Shown piece by piece: positions 15,441 to 23,763 of a stretch of DNA of 64,000 bases (its first letter is position 1; each line of letters starts with the position of its first letter). The notes beneath the pieces are model-generated. The model saw only the letters and a program-made list of their open reading frames with translations, made no database searches and was not told the DNA's origin. The translations under genes were made by a program, and so were the position numbers. The stretch lies in assembly GCA_013204585.1 (NCBI GenBank), contig JABMNL010000030.1, forward strand, positions 1 through 64,000, in the 5' to 3' direction. The stretch comes from SAR202 cluster bacterium (lineage in GTDB: Bacteria; Chloroflexota; Dehalococcoidia; Lucifugimonadales; UBA3495).

Positions 15441-16487
15441 ATGCCGAAGAAGCGAACAGCCCGTCCCCAGGCAAACGGAGCCAGCGCCACCGCTGCGCGC
15501 TCCAAACCCCAACTTCCCAAGGGTCTCAAGGCCGCCGACCTGGTCGACTATTACACCAGGATGGTTCAAGCACGCTCCCTGGACGAACGGATTTGGGCGT
15601 TGAACCGTCAGGGAAAAGTCCCCATCGCGGCGTCGAGCCAGGGCCACGAAGCGGCCCAACTCGGCAGTCTTCTTGCCGCCGAGAAAGACGGCAACTGTTT
15701 CCTCTTTCCCTATTACCGTGACCTGGCCTTGAAGGTCGCCGCAGGACTGACTCCGGTGCAAGTGATGATGTCTTTCATGGGTAAGGCCGGCGACCCTTAC
15801 AGCAATGGTCGGCAATTCCCACTGCAAGGCGCGGACCTCCCGCACAAGATTATCCAGATATCAAATGTGGTCGCCGCCGGACTGACCCAGGCCGTGGGTT
15901 ATGCCTTGGCCTGCCGCATGTCGGGCGACGACACCGTGGTCTTGGTCTATTTCGGCGATGGCGCCACCAGCCAGGGCGAGACCCACGAGGCCATGAACTT
16001 CGCGGCGGTCCAAAAGCTGCCAGTGATTTTCATCTGCGAGAACAACCGGTACGCCATCTCCACACCCCAAAGCAGTCAGATGGTGCTTGAAGAGGTCGCC
16101 AGTAGGGCCGCCGCCTACGGGTTCCCCGGATTCACGGTCGATGGCATGGACATGATTCATTGCTACGAGGCCACCAGAGAAGCAATCACCCACGCCCGCT
16201 CCCAAGGCCCGGTCCTATTGGAAATGATGGTCGAGCGGTTCATGTCCCACACCACCGACGACGATGACCGCCGCTATCGGCCCGAAGGCGAAGTGGAGAG
16301 GGCCAGAGAAAGGGATCCGGTCATAACCCTGGGCCAGACCCTGCTTGAAATAGGCATCTTGACCCAGAAGAAGGTGGACGCCATCGCCACCGAAGCCCTA
16401 AGGTTAACGGACGAGGCAACTGACATTGCCGACGCATCCAGCCCACCAGCCGAATCGACACTGCACGACTCGGTTTATGGCCCGTAA
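15441..16487 (+). CDS. 2-oxoacid dehydrogenase E1 component, alpha subunit
   Basis: This is the thiamin-diphosphate-dependent decarboxylating subunit of a pyruvate or branched-chain 2-oxoacid dehydrogenase complex. The 348 residues include the ThDP motif from GDGATSQGE to CENN (172-201), YYRDLALKVA (91-100) and the loop SHTTDDDDRRYR. The YRD segment and the short TDDD loop favour the branched-chain (Bkd) type over classical PdhA, but the substrate is not certain. A Lys/Ala-rich N-terminal extension of about 25 residues precedes the fold. GGGGAG lies five bases before ATG. It is the first gene of E1alpha-E1beta-E2-lipB. Confidence 0.93.
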   Translation: MPKKRTARPQANGASATAARSKPQLPKGLKAADLVDYYTRMVQARSLDERIWALNRQGKVPIAASSQGHEAAQLGSLLAAEKDGNCFLFPYYRDLALKVAAGLTPVQVMMSFMGKAGDPYSNGRQFPLQGADLPHKIIQISNVVAAGLTQAVGYALACRMSGDDTVVLVYFGDGATSQGETHEAMNFAAVQKLPVIFICENNRYAISTPQSSQMVLEEVASRAAAYGFPGFTVDGMDMIHCYEATREAITHARSQGPVLLEMMVERFMSHTTDDDDRRYRPEGEVERARERDPVITLGQTLLEIGILTQKKVDAIATEALRLTDEATDIADASSPPAESTLHDSVYGP

Positions 16488-16527
16488 GAGCGTACCCGTA
16501 AGAGCGTAATCAAAGCCATCCCAGTCC

Positions 16528-17529
16528 ATGGCCGTAGGAGCCATTTTGGCCGTTAAAAGCGTAATCGAAGCCGTCAGAGAAGCCATCAGAGAAGAGATGG
16601 TGCGCGACCCCAAGGTCTTCGTCATGGGCGAAGACGTTGGCATCCGTGGCGGCGTATTCATGGCCACCCAGGGAATGATCGAGGAGTTCGGCGCAGAACG
16701 AATTATCGACACGCCCCTGGCCGAAGCCTCCATCATGGGTATCGCCCTGGGCGCGGCTTTCCGAGGCCTACGTCCCATTCCAGAGGTCCAGTTCTCCGAT
16801 TTCGTCTGGCCTTCAATCAACCAGTTGATTGGCGAAGCGGCCCGGGTCTGCTACGGCACCAACGGCGTACTACAAGTGCCCATGGTCATCCGCATCCCCT
16901 ATGGCGGCGGCATTCGGGGCGGACTTTTCCACTCCCAAAACGTGGAGACCCATTTCTTCCACACCCCCGGCCTAAAAGTGGTGGCTCCCAGTACCCCCTA
17001 CGACGCCAAGGGACTTCTTAAATCGGCCATCCGCGACAACAACCCGGTGGTGTTCTTGGAGCATAAAAAGACCTACCGTTTGGTTCGGGGCGAAGTTCCC
17101 GACCAGGATTACACCCTGCCCATCGGCAAGGCCGACGTCAAACGAATTGGCAGCAAAATTACCGTCGTGTCCTATGGCCTGACCCTCCATTACTGTCTCG
17201 AGGCCGCCGAAGAACTGTCCGCCGAGGGCGTTGACGTTGAGGTGGTCGACCTGAGAACTTTGACGCCACTGGACACCGAGACCGTTCTAGAATCGGTTAA
17301 GAAGACGGGTAAGCTGGCCATCGTGCACGAAGACAATATCACCGGCGGCGTGGGCGCTGAGATTGCGGCCTTGGTGGCCGATCAGGCCTTTGAATACCTG
17401 GACGGACCCATCACCCGAATCTGCGGGCCCGACGTCCCCACCATGCCCTTCGCCCAGACTTTGGAAGACGCCTACATGCCCACTGCGGACAAGATTGCGG
17501 CCGGACTCCGCAAACTGGCGGCGTACTAG
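16528..17529 (+). CDS. 2-oxoacid dehydrogenase E1 component, beta subunit
   Basis: This is the E1 beta partner (333 residues), forming an alpha2beta2 tetramer. The conserved FVMGEDVGIRGGVF, DTPLAEASIMGIALGAA, EVQFSDFVWP and IPYGGGIRGGLFHSQ segments are present, and the C-terminal transketolase domain ends with PFAQTLEDAYMP. The ATG at 16528 has no ribosome binding site. A TTG six codons downstream (16546) has GGAG five bases upstream and gives the family-typical start AVKSVIEAVREAI, so it may be the real start. The gap before the gene repeats GTAAGAGCGTA and part of the gene's own 5' end. Confidence 0.93.
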   Translation: MAVGAILAVKSVIEAVREAIREEMVRDPKVFVMGEDVGIRGGVFMATQGMIEEFGAERIIDTPLAEASIMGIALGAAFRGLRPIPEVQFSDFVWPSINQLIGEAARVCYGTNGVLQVPMVIRIPYGGGIRGGLFHSQNVETHFFHTPGLKVVAPSTPYDAKGLLKSAIRDNNPVVFLEHKKTYRLVRGEVPDQDYTLPIGKADVKRIGSKITVVSYGLTLHYCLEAAEELSAEGVDVEVVDLRTLTPLDTETVLESVKKTGKLAIVHEDNITGGVGAEIAALVADQAFEYLDGPITRICGPDVPTMPFAQTLEDAYMPTADKIAAGLRKLAAY

Positions 17530-17532
17530 GCT

Positions 17533-18930
17533 ATGTCCGTTACCATAGAACTACCCCACGTCGGCGAATCAGTGGTCGAAGGGACCATCGGCAAGTGGCT
17601 CAAACAGCCCGGAGACACAGTTAAACGCTACGAGCCCCTGGTTGAGATTATCACCGACAAAGTGACCATGGAGGTCCCCTCGCCGGTCGAGGGTTCCATT
17701 GTCCGGTTGCTGGCCCAAGAAGGCGAGACCCTACCCATGGGCTCGCCCATCGCCGAAGTAGCCACCGCTGACAGCCCGGAAGGGGCAGAGCCAGTCATTG
17801 CTGCTATTCAAGTCGAGGCAGAACAGCCGACTGCAGCGACACCCCATCCAGGAACCACCGGCTACCTGCTGAAAGACGTAACACCCGTTGGGCCGACAGG
17901 CGGAGCCGCGATTGAAAACGCCGAACCAATGGTCAGTTCGGCCCCAGCCCCCGTCGCACAACACGCCGCTCCAACTCCGGCAGTTGCCGCGCCCATCCCC
18001 GCGCCTGCATCGGAGCCTCCCGGCGGAACCCGACCTCCCGGCGGAACCCGACTATCCCCAGCTGTGCGACGTTTAGCCCAAGAACACTCCATCGACGTTG
18101 CCCAGATTCAAGGCACCGGACTGGGTGGACGCATCACCCGCGACGACGTTATAAAGTTCGTGGAAAGCGGCGCTGTCTCTGCCCCAACAGCAACCCAGGC
18201 CCCGCAAATCAAAGGCCAGCCCTCAGCCGACGGCCAAGAAATCCACGTCCCGCTTACCCCAGTGCGGCGCATGATTGCCGAGGCCATGGTTCGCAGCGTG
18301 ACCAACATCCCCCACGCCTGGAGCACGGTGGAAGTGGACGTGACCGGCCTGGTGGCCTTGCGGGCATCGGTACGGGCCGAGTTTGAACTGAAAGAAGGCA
18401 TCTCTCTAACCTACTTCCCCTTCGTTATGAAAGCGGTTGTCGAGTCCTTAAAAGAAGTGCCCACCATGAACGCATCGTGGGGCGAGGACAAGATTATCCT
18501 CAAGACGCGAGTTAACTTGGGCATGGCGGTGGCCGCGCCGGACGGACTAATCGTCCCAGTAATTCACAACGCCGACCACCTTAGCATCGCCGGACTCGCC
18601 GCCGCTGCCCGGGACCTGATTGACCGGGCCAGGACCAAGAAGCTAACCTTGACCGACGTCCAAGGCGGCACCTTCACGCTGAACAACACTGGAGCTTTGG
18701 GCTCCAACCAGTCCGGGCCAATCATCAACTACCCCCAGGCCGGTATTTTGACCACCGAGACCATCCAGAAGCGGCCCGTAGTCATTAATGACGCCATCGC
18801 CATCCGGTCAATGATGAACATGTGCCTGTCCTTCGACCACCGCATCAATGATGGAGCAGAGGCCAGCGGATTTCTGTCGGCGGTGAAGTCCAAACTTGAG
18901 TCCATGGCTCCCGGCCTTTCGATTTACTAG
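17533..18930 (+). CDS. Dihydrolipoamide acyltransferase (E2) of the 2-oxoacid dehydrogenase complex
   Basis: E2 accepts the acyl group from E1 on a swinging lipoyl arm and transfers it to CoA. The 465 residues comprise an N-terminal lipoyl domain with lipoylation site Lys43 in TDKVTMEV and an Ala/Pro-rich linker. A peripheral-subunit-binding domain follows (RLSPAVRRLAQEHSID), then the CoA-acyltransferase core ending with SFDHRINDG (His436). The linker carries a tandem PPGGTR repeat from an exact 18-bp DNA duplication. The start is three bases after the E1beta stop. No E3 gene is in the window. Confidence 0.94.
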   Translation: MSVTIELPHVGESVVEGTIGKWLKQPGDTVKRYEPLVEIITDKVTMEVPSPVEGSIVRLLAQEGETLPMGSPIAEVATADSPEGAEPVIAAIQVEAEQPTAATPHPGTTGYLLKDVTPVGPTGGAAIENAEPMVSSAPAPVAQHAAPTPAVAAPIPAPASEPPGGTRPPGGTRLSPAVRRLAQEHSIDVAQIQGTGLGGRITRDDVIKFVESGAVSAPTATQAPQIKGQPSADGQEIHVPLTPVRRMIAEAMVRSVTNIPHAWSTVEVDVTGLVALRASVRAEFELKEGISLTYFPFVMKAVVESLKEVPTMNASWGEDKIILKTRVNLGMAVAAPDGLIVPVIHNADHLSIAGLAAAARDLIDRARTKKLTLTDVQGGTFTLNNTGALGSNQSGPIINYPQAGILTTETIQKRPVVINDAIAIRSMMNMCLSFDHRINDGAEASGFLSAVKSKLESMAPGLSIY

Positions 18931-18936
18931 GCCCCG

Positions 18937-19617
18937 ATGCCTCCCCAGCCTCCCTGTCGTGTCGCCTGGCTCGGTAGTATTGACTACCTAAAAGCCCGCG
19001 ACCTACAACTAGAGCTGGTTGAAAAAGTCCACTCCGGCGAAGCGCTCAACACCCTGCTCTTACTCGAGCACCCCCACGTCTACACCAAGGGCCGCCTAAG
19101 TAAACCGTCGGACGTTCTGCTACCAGAAGAAGAACTGGCGGCCAAGGGCATACCAGTCTATGAGACCGACCGAGGCGGCCAGGTGACCTACCACGGGCCG
19201 GGCCAGTTGGTAGCTTACCCAATAATCAACCTGAAGGACTGGGGCGGGCCGGTAAAGTACGTTCGGGCGTTGGAGCAAGTAATAATCTCCGCTCTAGCCG
19301 AGATGGGAGTGACCGCCCACTGCGAGGCTGGCAACACGGGCGTTTGGACTGACCAAGGCAAAATTGTCGCCATCGGCGTAAAAATCAGCCGTGGCATCGC
19401 TTTCCACGGCCTCGCCCTCAACGTAAACACCGACCTCGCTTACTACCAAAACATCATCCCCTGCGGCATCGCAGACCGGCCCGTGACAAGCATGGCGGCG
19501 ATTCTGGGCCAGCCAGTAGACATGGAGTTAGTGCGCGCGGTATTGGTACAACAGTTTGGGCGGGAGTTTGGGTTTGAGATGGTGGATGTCAGGCAGGAGC
19601 AAGTTAAAAATGGTTGA
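18937..19617 (+). CDS. lipB: Octanoyltransferase LipB
   Basis: LipB moves octanoyl groups from acyl carrier protein to lipoyl domains, the first step of lipoate assembly. The 226-residue protein shows RGGQVTYHGPGQL, the catalytic pair Lys142 (GKIVAIGVKISRG) and Cys176 (IIPCGI), and FHGLALNVN. It starts six bases after the E2 gene, so the enzyme that primes lipoylation is co-expressed with its lipoylated substrate. The final TGA overlaps the ATG of the following interrupted gene. LipA is not in the window. Confidence 0.95.
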   Translation: MPPQPPCRVAWLGSIDYLKARDLQLELVEKVHSGEALNTLLLLEHPHVYTKGRLSKPSDVLLPEEELAAKGIPVYETDRGGQVTYHGPGQLVAYPIINLKDWGGPVKYVRALEQVIISALAEMGVTAHCEAGNTGVWTDQGKIVAIGVKISRGIAFHGLALNVNTDLAYYQNIIPCGIADRPVTSMAAILGQPVDMELVRAVLVQQFGREFGFEMVDVRQEQVKNG

Positions 19618-20140
19618 CCTTAAGATTCTTACTGTCCGCGAAAATTTAAAACTTTTCGCAGATGTCCTTGACGAGCTTAAATCTAGAGAAGTCACCCGGA
19701 GCATGAATAATCCGCTGGGAGATTACGCTGAATAGCTCTCAAAATGCGCTTTCGACTTAGATCTTGCAGGAGGGTCTGAGAAAGGGTATGACGCAGTCGG
19801 CAAGGACAAAAAGAAATACCAAATCAAAGCTCGAAGATTAACCAAAGAACGGCAGGCCATCCCCCTAAGTGTGCTTCGAGGGCTAAGCGAAAAGCGGTTC
19901 GATTTTCTTTTGCCAATTATTTTCAATCGTGATTTTTCTATCCGCAGCGCATACAAAATCCCTCATGACATCGTCGAAAAACACGCCAGATACAAAGAGT
20001 ATGTCAACGGCCACATACTGACCATAACTGCCGACGTGACCTCAGAATTTAATGTCGAAGATATCAGCGAAGCACTACGGAACTGTTCAAGCAATGCTTA
20101 TGCTCGCGCTAATCCACAAATTGTTTCGCAGGTTCTTTGA
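19610..20140 (+). pseudogene. Restriction-endonuclease-like protein gene interrupted by one in-frame TAG
   Basis: The 177-codon frame starts inside lipB (8-base overlap) with AGGAG upstream. It reads VDLKILTVRENLKLFADVLD, NNPLGDYAE, TAG (19733-19735, codon 42), then LSKCAFDLDLAGGSEKGYDA, KKYQIKARRL and RFDFLLPIIFNRDFSIRSAY. The GDYAE...KGYDA...YQIKARR pattern resembles a PD-(D/E)xK-type family. Related proteins typically continue GDYAE with an aromatic residue, often Tyr, exactly where the TAG stands. The frame is otherwise intact. Codon use is more AT-rich than the neighbours, suggesting transfer. The function is unknown; if the stop is real only a 41-residue fragment is made, unless translation restarts. 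Confidence 0.75.
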
Positions 20141-20203
20141 CACCCACTACCCCCGTTGCTACACTCGCCTAGCTTGAGTTTCACGGCTGGCGGAGGTACG
20201 TAA

Positions 20204-21388
20204 ATGGCGGTGTCGCAAAAGGTCCGGCGGTTCATGGAAGAGGGTGGTTGGATTCGCCGCGTCTTTGAAGAAGGGATGGCGCTGAAGGCTCAGATTGGGG
20301 CCGATAAGGTGTTCGATCTGTCCTTGGGCAACCCAGTACTAGAGCCGCCCAAGGAGTTCCACGACGAACTCCGCCGCCTGGCCAACGCGCCCATCTCTGG
20401 GATGCACCGCTACATGCCCAACCCCGGCTATATGGAGACCCGCCAAGCCGTGGCCGACGCCCTGAAAAAGGAGTCCGGCCTGGACTTCACCGGCGGCGAC
20501 GTAATCATGACCTGCGGGGCAGCGGCCGCCGCCAACGTTGTACTTAAAACCATCCTCAACGAAGGCGACGAGGTAATCATCCTGTCGCCCTACTTCTGGG
20601 AATACCTCTACTACATCGACAACCACGGCGGCGTGGCCGTGGTGGCCTCCACCGACGACCAGTTCCAGCCCGACCTAGCGGCCATCGAAGCGGTGATGAC
20701 GCCCAAGACTCGGGCCATCATGGTCAACTCGCCCAACAACCCCAGCGGCGCGGTCTACTCGGAAGACCGCATCAAAGCACTGGCGGCGTTGTTGAAGCGG
20801 AAGCAGGCCGAGCACGGCACCGAGATTTTCATCATCAGCGACGAGCCCTACCGGCGCATCATCTTCGACGGCATGGCCTTCCCCCAGGTGTTGCCCCATT
20901 ACGACAACAGCGTGATTGTCACTTCCCACGCCAAGGACCTGGCCCTGCCTGGAGAGCGCATCGGCTACATCGCGGTGAACCCCAACCACGCAGGAAAAGA
21001 TGAACTGTCTGGCGGCCTGGCGTTCTGCAACCGCACACTGGGGTTCGTGAACGCTCCGGCGCTGATGCAGCACATCGTCCGCAACCTCCAGGGTGTCAGC
21101 GTGGACGCTGGCTATTACCAGAAGAAACGAGATTTTCTCTGCCGTAACCTGGGGGAACTGGGCTACGAGGTGGTGCAACCCCAAGGGGCCTTCTATCTAT
21201 ATCCCAAGGCGCCCATCGAGGATGACGTGGCCTTCTGCCGGACATTGTTGAATTCCAATGTGTTGGTGGTGCCAGGTCGTGGCTTCGGCACGCCGGGGTA
21301 CTTCCGGATATCCTACTGCGTAGAAGACTGGGTGCTGGAAGGCGCTGTCACTGGTTTCGCCAAGGCGATAGCCGAGCCAAACGCCTAA
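20204..21388 (+). CDS. Pyridoxal-phosphate aminotransferase, class I/II
   Basis: This 394-residue fold-type I PLP enzyme has GMHRYMPNPGYMETRQAVAD, MTCGAAAAANVVLKT, the substrate/cofactor loop NSPNNPSG, SDEPYRR, and SHAKDLALPGERIGY, which holds the Schiff-base lysine. The C-terminal RISYC contains the carboxylate-binding arginine. It resembles aspartate/aromatic aminotransferase subgroup proteins, but the amino donor cannot be named. GGAGG lies seven bases before ATG. It is convergent with the MFS gene, only 11 bases apart, and no terminator hairpin was seen between them. Confidence 0.92.
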   Translation: MAVSQKVRRFMEEGGWIRRVFEEGMALKAQIGADKVFDLSLGNPVLEPPKEFHDELRRLANAPISGMHRYMPNPGYMETRQAVADALKKESGLDFTGGDVIMTCGAAAAANVVLKTILNEGDEVIILSPYFWEYLYYIDNHGGVAVVASTDDQFQPDLAAIEAVMTPKTRAIMVNSPNNPSGAVYSEDRIKALAALLKRKQAEHGTEIFIISDEPYRRIIFDGMAFPQVLPHYDNSVIVTSHAKDLALPGERIGYIAVNPNHAGKDELSGGLAFCNRTLGFVNAPALMQHIVRNLQGVSVDAGYYQKKRDFLCRNLGELGYEVVQPQGAFYLYPKAPIEDDVAFCRTLLNSNVLVVPGRGFGTPGYFRISYCVEDWVLEGAVTGFAKAIAEPNA

Positions 21389-21399
21389 CGACTAACCGC

Positions 21400-22779
21400 C
21401 TAACCTTCTGCCTGCTTCTGGTAAGCCAGCACCCTGGCCGGTGTCTTGGGAGTCGGTATTAACCAATAGAATAGGGCCGCCAAACAGTAGATGACGACCA
21501 GTGGAATCAGGGCCCACTTGTAGCTCCCAGTGTGGTCGAATATGACCCCCATCCACACCGGCGTGCTCATGGACATGAACTGGTCGGGAAGGTGTTGCCA
21601 GCCCCGCAAAGTCGCGTAGCTGCGCCGCCCAAAAAAGTCTCCCATGATCGCCCAAGCCAGGGGGTTGGCCGTCTCGGAGAAGGACAACAGCACCACGAAC
21701 GCGACCACCTGCCAGATATGTCCGGTGTCCTCCACCAGGACCAACATGGATAACGCTCCGCCAATCATGCAGGCGGAACTCAGCTTCTTTTTAGACCACC
21801 GGTCGCCCAGCCAGCCAACAAGGGGGGTCATCAGCAACAGGCTGAAGGACATCACCCCAACGAAAGCCACGGCGATGGGTTGAGCGCCATCTTCCGAACG
21901 CCCCGACCCCATCAGGAACCAGACAATCATGGGCACCATCAGCCAGGTTACGCCCGAATGGACCGTGTTCCGCATGCCGACAGCCAGCACCAACATCCAG
22001 AATGTGGGCGTTCTCATGGCCTCCGCAGCCATGAAATCCGGCTCTCCGGCATGGAGTACCGCTGCCCCGTGCCGGTCTCTTTGTGCGTCTTGACCCTCTC
22101 CGGTATAGACCTCGCCGATGTTGATCTCGTTTTCCGGGATTGGGTCTCCGTCCGGCCGCAGGCCCATGCTTTCCGGGTCGCGGCGAATTAAGAAGGACAT
22201 GGGGATGACCACCACCAAGATGACCACTCCAGAGATGAAGGCCGCCGGACGCCAACCGGCCGAGAGCACGAGAAATCCCATTAGAGGAGCAATTACCGTG
22301 CCGCCGACGGCCGTGCCCATACCGGCTAGCCCCATGGCCAAACCCCGGTGCCGACGGAACCACTGGTTGATGGCCGGCATGGTGGCGTTGTTGTAACCAG
22401 CACGGAAACCCAGTGACAGCAACCCAACAAAGACACAGATGAAGTACAAGTAGTTCTGGGTGAACGAGAGCAGAATGAAGCCGAGGCCGGAGGTAATGCC
22501 CCCGAACATCAGGATGACCCTGGGACCAAACCGGTCGGTAGCCCAACCCATCAAAGGCCCTTGGAGTCCACCCTCCATCCGACCCAGCATCTCGGCGAAT
22601 GATATGGCGGCTACTCCGATGCCCAGTTCATTGCGGAGAGGAATGATGTAAGAGGTGAAGCCCTTATTAAAGGTACCGTGCTTCATGGAGTCGACGCTGG
22701 CGGAAATGACTGCAATCCACCAGCCGTAGAATATGTTCCGAGGCAGCCGAATCTTTCGCCGAGTTGGTTCTTTGATCAC
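21400..22779 (-). CDS. MFS transporter
   Basis: This 459-residue major facilitator superfamily permease has about 12 predicted membrane helices in two halves, joined by an acidic cytoplasmic loop (about residues 205-250). The inter-helix motif GWATDRFGPRVILM and its second-half counterpart GWLGDRWSKKKL are present. NAINQWF-type and RGLAMGLAGMG segments resemble the monocarboxylate/oxalate-formate antiporter branch. The substrate is unknown. The first usable start is a GTG at 22777-22779 with only a weak GGA upstream. A hairpin lies 25 bases upstream. Confidence 0.88.
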   Translation of the reverse strand: MIKEPTRRKIRLPRNIFYGWWIAVISASVDSMKHGTFNKGFTSYIIPLRNELGIGVAAISFAEMLGRMEGGLQGPLMGWATDRFGPRVILMFGGITSGLGFILLSFTQNYLYFICVFVGLLSLGFRAGYNNATMPAINQWFRRHRGLAMGLAGMGTAVGGTVIAPLMGFLVLSAGWRPAAFISGVVILVVVIPMSFLIRRDPESMGLRPDGDPIPENEINIGEVYTGEGQDAQRDRHGAAVLHAGEPDFMAAEAMRTPTFWMLVLAVGMRNTVHSGVTWLMVPMIVWFLMGSGRSEDGAQPIAVAFVGVMSFSLLLMTPLVGWLGDRWSKKKLSSACMIGGALSMLVLVEDTGHIWQVVAFVVLLSFSETANPLAWAIMGDFFGRRSYATLRGWQHLPDQFMSMSTPVWMGVIFDHTGSYKWALIPLVVIYCLAALFYWLIPTPKTPARVLAYQKQAEG

Positions 22780-22803
22780 TGTGGGTGAGTTTCCAGGGTT
22801 CTA

Positions 22804-22831
22804 AATGGCCCCACGGGTTTGTGGGGCCATT
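22804..22831. promoter_or_regulatory. Perfect hairpin upstream of the MFS gene
   Basis: AATGGCCCCAC-GGGTTT-GTGGGGCCATT forms an 11-bp perfect stem in the 264-base gap between the MFS gene and the leftward cupin gene. There is no T-run, so it is more likely a leader structure or operator than a terminator. No gene is seen in the rest of the gap. Confidence 0.45.
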
Positions 22832-23043
22832 GAACGCGCGTAAAATAGCAGAGACAATCGGGATTGTGCGGGATGGCGAAGGACATGCCTGCCTGGCAAC
22901 GCCTGGTTAAGTATACAACCTGTTGCGCTTACGGGAATTTAAGTAAGCCTTAAGTTAATCCCCAAAATGAGTCACAAAATTCAACCGACCCAGCCGCATT
23001 GGCCGGGCCGGTATTAGCATCTTATGTCTACTTGGGTACTAGA

Positions 23044-23433
23044 CTAAAGGTTAACGACGATATTGTCCGGGCCCCGCGACAGTACCGCTTCGGCGGGCTC
23101 GTCGTAGGGGTTGCCTTCAATATGATTGAAGTTAGAGGGAACGAAGATAAATTCTCCAGGGCCAGCCTCTACGAATTCCTTATAGTCCTCACCGTAGTAG
23201 ACCCGGATATGTCCTTTGAGAACATAAGCGGCGGTCTCTGCCTCGGCATGGTGGTGGGGCGGCCCCATGGTGTTGGGCACACATTCAACATGACCCAACC
23301 ATATCTTCTTGGCCCCGGCGGTGTTGCTATCGATTCCAGGCTTCCGAATCATGCCCGGTGTCTGGGCGGTGGAGTCAGGGGATGCCGTTCCCTTAACGAT
23401 TTTCAGTTCTCTTCCGCTAATCGAAGTGCTCAT
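23044..23433 (-). CDS. Cupin domain-containing protein
   Basis: This 129-residue single-domain cupin has the first motif GPPHHHAEAETAAYVLKG, containing a His-His-Glu metal site, and the second motif FIFVPSNFNHIEGNP with the fourth histidine. Metal binding is therefore likely (Fe or Mn), but the reaction is unknown. The ATG at 23433 has GGAGAG just upstream. It is divergent from the MmgE/PrpD gene, with 330 gene-free bases between them in which no clear promoter was identified. Confidence 0.85.
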   Translation of the reverse strand: MSTSISGRELKIVKGTASPDSTAQTPGMIRKPGIDSNTAGAKKIWLGHVECVPNTMGPPHHHAEAETAAYVLKGHIRVYYGEDYKEFVEAGPGEFIFVPSNFNHIEGNPYDEPAEAVLSRGPDNIVVNL

Positions 23434-23763
23434 TTTCTCTCCGTTAATACCGGATGTTTTCTCTGCCGAGCAGGGCACTATGACCAGCCCTCTTAGGACG
23501 CCAATAATACTCCGCAGTCACCTGGGCAGCAAGAGAGTGCTATCCATCAACCGTTCGCCATTCTTGCCCACAACCCCAACCGATTTATCCAATCAATAAA
23601 GCCCACATATCCTCAACCAAATCTAATTGTCCACCATCGCCAGCCAAAACCGTGGATAACCCCCACGAAAACCCGACTGCGTCGGCGCAATTTGCCTGGG
23701 GCCGTTAAGCATGCTTTACTGATTAAACAAATCCGAGTCCAATTTTCTGCGAGGGTTTTTACC

